DNA from: Pleurocapsa sp. MO_226.B13
Lineage (GTDB): Bacteria; Cyanobacteriota; Cyanobacteriia; Cyanobacteriales; Xenococcaceae
DNA length: 12,339 bases
Direction of reading: 5' to 3'
Assembly: GCA_030064795.1 (NCBI GenBank)
Contig: JASJEI010000117.1
Span: 1-12,339 of the forward strand
In this document: positions 7,864 to 12,339 of the stretch, in pieces
Numbering within the stretch: the stretch's first letter is position 1
Layout: each line of letters opens with the position of its first letter
Translations under genes and position numbers: made by a program
Notes under the pieces: model-generated
What the model saw: only the letters and a program-made list of their open reading frames with translations
Told to the model about the DNA's origin: nothing
Database searches by the model: none

Positions 7864-8862
7864 TTAAACAAAAACTAGATCGCTAACATTAATTTGTGTA
7901 ATGTCTTGAAATAAAGCAATGGCATCGTTTTGATAAAATAGCAAAGTATCATTTGCTGTTGTACCTAGGTTGTAGTTAGCAGAGTGTACCGAATATTGAC
8001 TTAAATCTCCATTGAGCATGATGCGATCGTCTGCACTCAAAAAATCAGTTATCGTAGTGTAGCCATCTCCCAAATAGAAAACGCCTGAAGAATTACCTAA
8101 CTCGAAGGTATCAGTACCAGCACCTCCAGCTAAAACATCAAATTCGGCTACACCTCCATAACCTCGCAAAATATCATTTCCGCTTTCTCCAGTTAGAGTA
8201 TCATTTCCAGTCCCACCATAGAGAATATTTGCTGCTTCATTTCCAATAATAAAGTCGTTTCCCGTTCCTCCCGCAGCATTTTCAATGGTTACGTTGTAAG
8301 CAATAGCCAATGTTTCATACTCTAGAGTAACGCCATCTAGAGAGTAAGGCGATCCCAACTGACTCCACTCACCATCATTTAAGTTGATTAGAGCAGCAGT
8401 AGATTGATTAGACCAATCGATCCAGTCAACTCCTCCGCCATCCCAAATAGTTTCTAAAATCTGTTGCTCGGGCTGCCAACTGTAAATATCATTCCCACAT
8501 GGGAGTGGTAGGAAAGAAAGTCTGTCGATAGCCAGATTGATTCCCCTCTATGGGCTGATCGGCATAAGAACGATAACTCATTATCGTGTATTTGGTTTGG
8601 TCGTTATTGATGTTAGCTATCTCTAAACCATCATGGGGATGTGATAGACCAAGAGCATGACCAGTTTCATGCAATATTCTAAAATAACCTTCAGTACCGG
8701 GTCTGACATCATTAAAATAAGCATGATAGCTTAACCAAACATCTCCTGCTTCGGGTGTAAGACTAGGATAATATGCCCACTCAACAGGAATATTAGAAGC
8801 TCGAGCAAAGCGAATATCTCCCGCTACAGTAGGAGAGTCTATAACTTCTTCAAAATTTATAT
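7864..8862 (-). pseudogene. Serralysin-like RTX metalloprotease remnant (M10), 5'-truncated and frameshifted
   Basis: This is the C-terminal two thirds of a secreted zinc metalloprotease. Reading leftward from 8862, the frame gives INFEEVIDSP, DIRFARA, then the zinc site HETGHALGLSHPHD (HExxHxxGxxH) and the Met-turn YTIMSYRSY, and stops at 8489-8491 after TTPMWE. The next frame (from about 8496) continues with GNDIYSWQPEQQILETIWDG. It then runs through RTX calcium-binding nonapeptides (GGTGNDFIIG, GGTGNDTLTG, GNDILRG, AGGAGTDTFELG) and a C-terminal DGYTTITDF module to TAA at 7864. In intact relatives a segment of roughly 20 residues (the DI-AIQ-LYG stretch) lies between the TPM and NDIYSW motifs. 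Its absence plus the frame change indicates an out-of-frame deletion. The 5' part is cut off by the ISKra4-type element at 8862/8863. It is non-functional as it stands. Confidence 0.85.
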
Positions 8863-10465
8863 GGGTGCAGCTCTATTGAGCGACGCAGTAATAAAGGGTT
8901 ACAAGGGTAATTGAGTAAAAAAAGGGGCTCTTCATAGGATCATATGACTTAAGCAAGCATCATATGTTCGCCAGAGGAGAAGCCCTATGGAAATTGAAGC
9001 ACATTGCGTTAAGCTTGAGAATCCTTACGAACTGGCACGGACCGCGTTCGAGAATCTGGTCACGGAGCTGTCGTCTGTCGGCACTCACAAGTTGACCCAC
9101 AGTGAGGTAGAAACCGCGATCGATACACAAGGAACAGAAATGATGCGCCTACTTTTGCAGGGACATCTGGACGAAAGAGGACCTGGTGAATCCTTGATGC
9201 CTGTGGTCAACAGTGTCGGGACAGTTTTACCCTACAAGCGCGAACGAGGGCGCGCTCTTGAGTCGGTATTCGGCAGAGTATGGGTCAATCGTATGGGCTA
9301 CGAGGCGAAAGGAGAAGGGATGCTCTATCCCCTGGATGGAGACCTAAACCTGCCGAGGGAACGCTATTCTCTGGGTGTGCGCAAGCGGGTGGCCACCGAA
9401 GCGGTCAAGAACTCATTCGATGAAGCCGTGGCAGCGGTGTCAACAACGACAGGAGCCCACGTACCAAAACGACAGGCAGAGCAACTCGTGGCCCATGCAG
9501 CCACTGACTTCGACGCCTTCTATAGCCAAGAATCAGTAGTCCTAGCTCCGCAAGAAAGCGGTGACCTTCTGGCCTTGAGCGTGGATGGAAAAGGCGTGGT
9601 GATGCGAGAGTCGGACTTGCGCTCCTCAACCCAAAAAGCAGCCCAAAAGCGTAAGCAGAGGCTCTCTAACAAACTATCAAAGGGGGAGAAAAAAGGGTCA
9701 AAGCGCATGGCGACAGTCGCTGCTGTCTACACCATTGAGCCTTTTGAGCGAACGCCAGAACAAGTGGAAGCTAATCTTATGGGGCGTCTGCGACTAGTAA
9801 AACCGCAACGACCTCGCCCAGAAAATAAGCGGGTGTGGCCAGTCTCCAGAAAGAACCAAAGGAAGTCATTGGGGAGGTATTCTCCGAAGCCCTGCGTCGT
9901 GACCCCAAGCAACAGAAGCAATGGATTGCCCTCGTCGATGGGAATAAGACTCAGTTAGATCTGCTTCGGCAGTATGCCCAGAAACATTCTATCCAGCTCA
10001 CTATTATCCTCGATAGTCATGCATGTCCTGAGCTATCTGTGGAAGGCAGCTCATGCGTTTTTCCAGCAGGGCAGTCAAGAATCTGAAGAATGGGTAGCTG
10101 AGCGACTTTTGAAGCTCTTATCTGGACAAGCAAGCTATGTTGCTGGCGGTATTCGTAGAAGTGCAACACTTCGGGGTCTCAGCGACGCTCAACGTAAACC
10201 CGTCGACAAGTGCGCCGATTATCTTTTGAAGTACAAAATATTTTTTAATTACGACAAGTATCTGGCTCAAGGCTTCCCGATCTGTTCGGGGGTGATTGAA
10301 GGGACCTGTCGGCATCTCATCAATGACCGTATGGATCGGACTGGAGCACGCTGGAGGCTGAGGGGTGCTGAGGCTGTGCTGAAGTTGCGTTCTCTTTATG
10401 CCAGCGGTGACCTCGAAGACTACTGGACATTTCATGAGCAGCAAGAACTAGAGCGGAACCACACC
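8863..10465 (+). mobile_element. ISKra4-family insertion sequence, right end missing
   Basis: The element begins at GGGTGCAGCTC (8863), exactly where the protease coding frame is lost, and carries an ISKra4-type transposase. Its body is visibly richer in G and C than the host genes around it, suggesting acquisition. About 80 bp into the element, CATATG...CATATG (8941-8966) can form a small stem just upstream of the transposase ribosome binding site. A matching right inverted repeat (ending in CTGCACCC) is not found in the window. Instead the sequence runs into the tip of an IS50-like element at 10466. The left boundary is good to a few bases; the right one is set by the second element. Confidence 0.7.
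8973..8980 (+). promoter_or_regulatory. Ribosome binding site of the ISKra4 transposase
   Basis: AGAGGAGA lies 6 bases before ATG 8987. It is a much stronger Shine-Dalgarno than most host genes here show, which supports this start. Confidence 0.7.
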
Positions 10466-10525
10466 CTGACTTTTCACGGGATCTTGAGAAGGAAAATAGT
10501 TAGCGTAAGTTACCCGCAAACATAA
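8987..10525 (+). pseudogene. ISKra4-family transposase, two frameshifts and replaced C-terminus
   Basis: A DDE transposase that would cut and join its own element. The first frame (8987 on) carries ERGRALESVFGRVWVNRMGY and the first catalytic motif LALSVDGKG (Asp200). It loses frame near 9838: VWASLQKEPKEVIGEVF continues one frame over, needing one extra base. That frame holds the second motif IALVDGNKTQ. Near 10016 one surplus base shifts it back, giving MHVLSYLWKAAHAFF and the third motif GVIEGTCRHLINDRMDRTGARW. Put together the protein is about 490-510 residues, the usual family size. After FHEQQELERNH (about 10464) the reading frame enters the inverted repeat of the next element, so the last 20 or so residues are foreign. 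Opposite indels plus truncation mean it is inactive unless the shifts are sequencing errors. Confidence 0.85.
10465..10486 (+). repeat. Left terminal inverted repeat of the IS50-like element
   Basis: The 22 bases beginning CCTGACTTTTCACGGG are the exact reverse complement of 12181-12202. The tip CTGAC is shared with IS50/Tn5 ends. A GATC site lies at 10480-10483. It overlaps the 3' part of the ISKra4 transposase frame. Confidence 0.85.
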
Positions 10526-10549
10526 GTATCAATTTCAGTGGTTTTTTGT

Positions 10550-10609
10550 CCCTCGAAAGGAGTAGTTAAAAAAATGAGCAAGCTTTTTTTATTAAATACT
10601 ACTAGAGGG
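10550..10609. terminator. Large imperfect stem-loop downstream of the transposase
   Basis: Paired arms in order are CCCTC/GAGGG, AGTAGT/ACTACT and AAAAAAA/TTTTTTT around a short TGAGCAAGC centre. It sits about 100 bases past the transposase stop and could act as a terminator in either direction, insulating the element from flanking transcription. Confidence 0.4.
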
Positions 10610-10704
10610 AAAATTGTAGCACAGTAATTCAGGAGTAAGGCAATTCTCTTACCCAAAAAAGAATCAAACAATGATATTTTTAAGGAATTTAAGAAAGAAG
10701 TAGT

Positions 10705-12076
10705 TTAGAGATTTTCTCTCAATTCCCATCCTTGACATAAAGATATTAATTCTAGCCATCCTCGCCATAAAACTGTAATTCCAATCGGTGTTGTTCGTCT
10801 ATGCTCTAAATAGCCACCTAAACGGGCTATCTCTGTTATAGCCCCTGAGATTGTAGTCCCTTGATTTTGAGTTTTTCTTTGAGATGAGACAGCAGTTAAA
10901 ACTTTGATTTGAACTGGGGTTAAAATACTTTCAGCACTGCTATCTGGTTGAGTTCTATTCAGATAAGTTATGCGTAATAAATCGGCAGCGATCGCGGTTA
11001 AAAATCCTAAAAGAACTGACATACTATTCCCTGCTAATCGATAATTTTCCACCTGACATCCTGATTTCAGAATTTTGTGATATTCTTCAATTAACCATCG
11101 ATAAGTATACCAACGTAGGCTCCTCAAAGCATCATATTTACTTGCAACAATTTCAGTTGTTAGTAACATCCAAGAAATTGGTTCTTCTCCCTCTGGTGGA
11201 TTGATTTCTTCAGCATAAACCGCATGAATATCAAAGCTATCTGTTGCTTTTAATCGCTGTGGCGCTCTGAGTTTAACTGGACAAAACTTAACTGCTAAAG
11301 TAGCTGTTCTTTGTTTTCGTTGGTGATTTTTGGGTAACTCAATTTCTTGCTCAAACTGAAGAGGTTGTTTCTGAACATAATTCCAGAGATAATCTTCTTC
11401 TTCTGTAATCGCCCTGTTATGAGACGCTCTGATTAAAACTCCGCAGTTTGATTGTTTTTGTACCTCTTCAAAGACCTCGGAAATATCCCCTTCTCTGTCA
11501 AAAACATGAATGACTTTTTGATCATTATTGCTCGAGACTTTCTCTAAGACTTCTGGGACTTTTTTGAGTGCTTCCACCCATTTGTAAGATTCTTTTTCTT
11601 CAAATCCTTTCCCCTTTTTTTCTTTTTTTTTAGTTGTAATCTTATGCTTTCTTTTCCAGAGTTTTTCCCATAATAATCCTAATGGTTGTCCACAATTAGG
11701 GTCAACCGCTAAGCTACTATGTAAAATTAATCCATTTCCTCCATTACCAATCGGTCCATACTCTTCTCTTTTAATTTTGATTTTTTTATAGTCGAGAAAA
11801 GTTGTATCTCCAATTGATAATAGAACTGATAAATTTTTCACTCTCTTGGCTGTCTGATAGTGAGATGATTCGACTATTTTCTCAAAAGATGTTTTTGGAT
11901 TGGTCAAAAATTCGTAAGTTCTTTTCAGCTCACTGGCATTTTTAAACACCTTCGAACTTTGGTTGACCATATTTGTTGCGTAGACGCTCTCCAATCAGTT
12001 TGGCTCTTGCGGTTAACCTTGTATCGCCCAAATTAGACCTAGATAGCCATTTCTCCTCGCAATCTCTGATAATCAT
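10705..12076 (-). pseudogene. IS4-family (IS50/Tn5-like) transposase with one frameshift
   Basis: A DDE transposase. The N-terminal part starts at ATG 12076 behind AAGGGAG and reads MIIRDCEEKWLSRSNLGDTR, then TARAKLIGERLRNKYGQP. Near 11957-11962 the frame must skip one base (CCA-A-AGT) to continue SSKVFKNASELKRTYEFLTN, the usual family N-terminal domain; its own frame ends at 11942. The joined product is about 456 residues, near Tn5 transposase (476). Catalytic features are intact in the second frame: Asp in IGDTTFLDY, Asp in VIHVFDREGD, and the YREK signature in WYTYRWLIEEYHKILK with correct Y-x2-R-x3-E-x6-K spacing. The C-terminus ends GWELRENL. One indel is the simplest explanation, as programmed shifting is not typical of this group, but it should not be ruled out. 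Confidence 0.88.
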
Positions 12077-12084
12077 GTTTATCA

Positions 12085-12091
12085 CTCCCTT
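12085..12091 (-). promoter_or_regulatory. Ribosome binding site of the IS50-like transposase
   Basis: On the minus strand AAGGGAG lies 8 bases before ATG 12076 and sets the transposase start. Just upstream, TGACAA/TTGTCA (12096-12111) forms a perfect 6-bp inverted repeat, and TATACT (12111-12116) is a possible -10. Confidence 0.55.
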
Positions 12092-12134
12092 ATCTTGACA
12101 AATTCTTGTCAGTATAGCGAGATTTATCCTTCTA

Positions 12135-12173
12135 GGCTCACAGTTCGCGAGGCTAATTCGCGAACTGTGAGCC
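12135..12173. promoter_or_regulatory. 16-bp perfect hairpin near the outer end of the IS
   Basis: GGCTCACAGTTCGCGA and its exact reverse complement are separated by the 7-base loop GGCTAAT. It lies between the element tip and the transposase start, with no T-run after it. In IS10 and IS50, structures in transcripts entering from outside block transposase expression. A similar role as a read-through attenuator is inferred here. Confidence 0.55.
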
Positions 12174-12180
12174 CATCTTA

Positions 12181-12202
12181 CAAGATCCCGTGAAAAGTCA
12201 GG
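12181..12202 (-). repeat. Right terminal inverted repeat of the IS50-like element
   Basis: These 22 bases are the exact inverse of 10465-10486 and contain GATC at 12184-12187. On the minus strand the TPR gene frame runs through this repeat into the element, which locates the insertion point. Confidence 0.85.
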
Positions 12203-12339
12203 CTCCCCCCTTATTCGATCACAATAGGCATTTCCCAAATCATGTTGGGTTGAAGCCCATAGATCGGGGAACGCCTCTCGGGTGAAGACTTGTAGCCCGG
12301 CTTTGTAGGCAGCAATCGCATTTTCCTGGTTCTGTCCTC
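12203..12339 (-). pseudogene. TPR-repeat protein fragment, cut by the IS and open at the window edge
   Basis: Reading leftward from the window end, one frame gives GQNQENAIAAYKAGLQVFTR, then EAFPDLWASTQHDLGNAYCDRIRGE. This is one almost complete unit of the A-x-x-A-Y-x-A-x-L-x-V-x-T-R-E-x-F-P-x-x-W-A repeat found in many cyanobacterial TPR proteins, often with a C-terminal CHAT domain. The frame enters the inverted repeat of the IS50-like element after IRGE and ends inside it at 11942. The 5' part lies beyond the window and the 3' part is absent here. It is unrelated to the small TPR gene at 126. Whether a CHAT domain existed cannot be seen. Confidence 0.75.

Larger units (their letters stand above)
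10466..12201 (-). mobile_element. IS4-family, IS50/Tn5-like insertion sequence
   Basis: A 1736-bp element with perfect terminal inverted repeats starting CTGAC and one transposase gene on the minus strand. Between the left repeat and the transposase stop lie about 218 non-coding bases with a large imperfect stem (10550-10609). Near the right tip, upstream of the transposase start, is a 16-bp perfect hairpin (12135-12173). The 9-bp flanks, AACCACACC on the left and GCTCCCCCC on the right, do not match, although IS50-type elements normally make 9-bp duplications. The left neighbour is an ISKra4 element and the right neighbour is a TPR gene, so this copy marks a rearrangement. Confidence 0.85.

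Noticed and set aside
7864..8862. A functional RTX protease or secreted toxin
   Set aside because: The frame is broken at 8489-8500, the 5' end is missing and no start exists for a full domain set.
10118..10444. 108-codon open frame antisense to the ISKra4 transposase
   Set aside because: The plus strand encodes conserved transposase motifs through this stretch; the antisense frame has no family resemblance.
12074..12238. A 98-residue protein gene covering 11942-12238
   Set aside because: It is a chimera: the first part is the end of the TPR gene fragment, the middle is the IS inverted repeat and hairpin, and the last part is the transposase N-terminus.
7864..12339. An undescribed multi-gene system in the right third
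   Set aside because: Every coding segment there fits a known family (M10/RTX protease, ISKra4 transposase, IS50-like transposase, TPR repeat), and each is broken. The arrangement is explained by IS insertions and rearrangement.

Overview
The window looks like a cyanobacterial chromosome segment. It carries repeated GCGATCGC (HIP1) octamers, a clear sasA circadian kinase gene, a GH57/DUF1957 glucan enzyme typical of cyanobacteria, moderately AT-rich DNA, and RTX and TPR proteins of cyanobacterial style. Genus cannot be decided from this sequence alone.

Left two thirds (1-7860): ordinary housekeeping genes. A small TPR protein gene (126-464, +) converges on sasA (502-1668, -). sasA diverges from a GH57 alpha-glucan branching-type enzyme (1953-3542, +). 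lspA (3710-4216, -) diverges from typA/bipA (4305-6095, +). After about 420 bp of HIP1-rich intergenic DNA comes an exbB-exbD pair (6517-7853, +), probably one transcription unit with a hairpin in the gene gap.

Right third (7864-12339): a graveyard of broken genes and insertion sequences. The C-terminal half of a serralysin-like RTX metalloprotease gene (minus strand) carries an internal out-of-frame deletion. It is cut just upstream of its catalytic region by an ISKra4-family element whose transposase has two opposite frameshifts. The far end of that element is replaced by an IS50/Tn5-like IS4-family element (10466-12201), with perfect 22-bp inverted repeats and a 16-bp hairpin near its transposase end. 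That element's transposase needs one +1 shift. Its right flank is not the ISKra4 element but a fragment of a different gene, a cyanobacterial TPR-repeat protein running off the window. The two flanks do not share a target duplication, so the IS50-like copy sits on a rearrangement junction that probably removed the N-terminal half of the protease gene.

How the genes work together: apart from exbB-exbD, which should form one inner-membrane proton-channel complex, neighbours appear functionally independent. I see no defence island, CRISPR array, biosynthetic cluster, tRNA or rRNA, and no convincing sign of an undescribed multi-gene system. The most informative features are the nested IS architecture and the small structured elements inside it.
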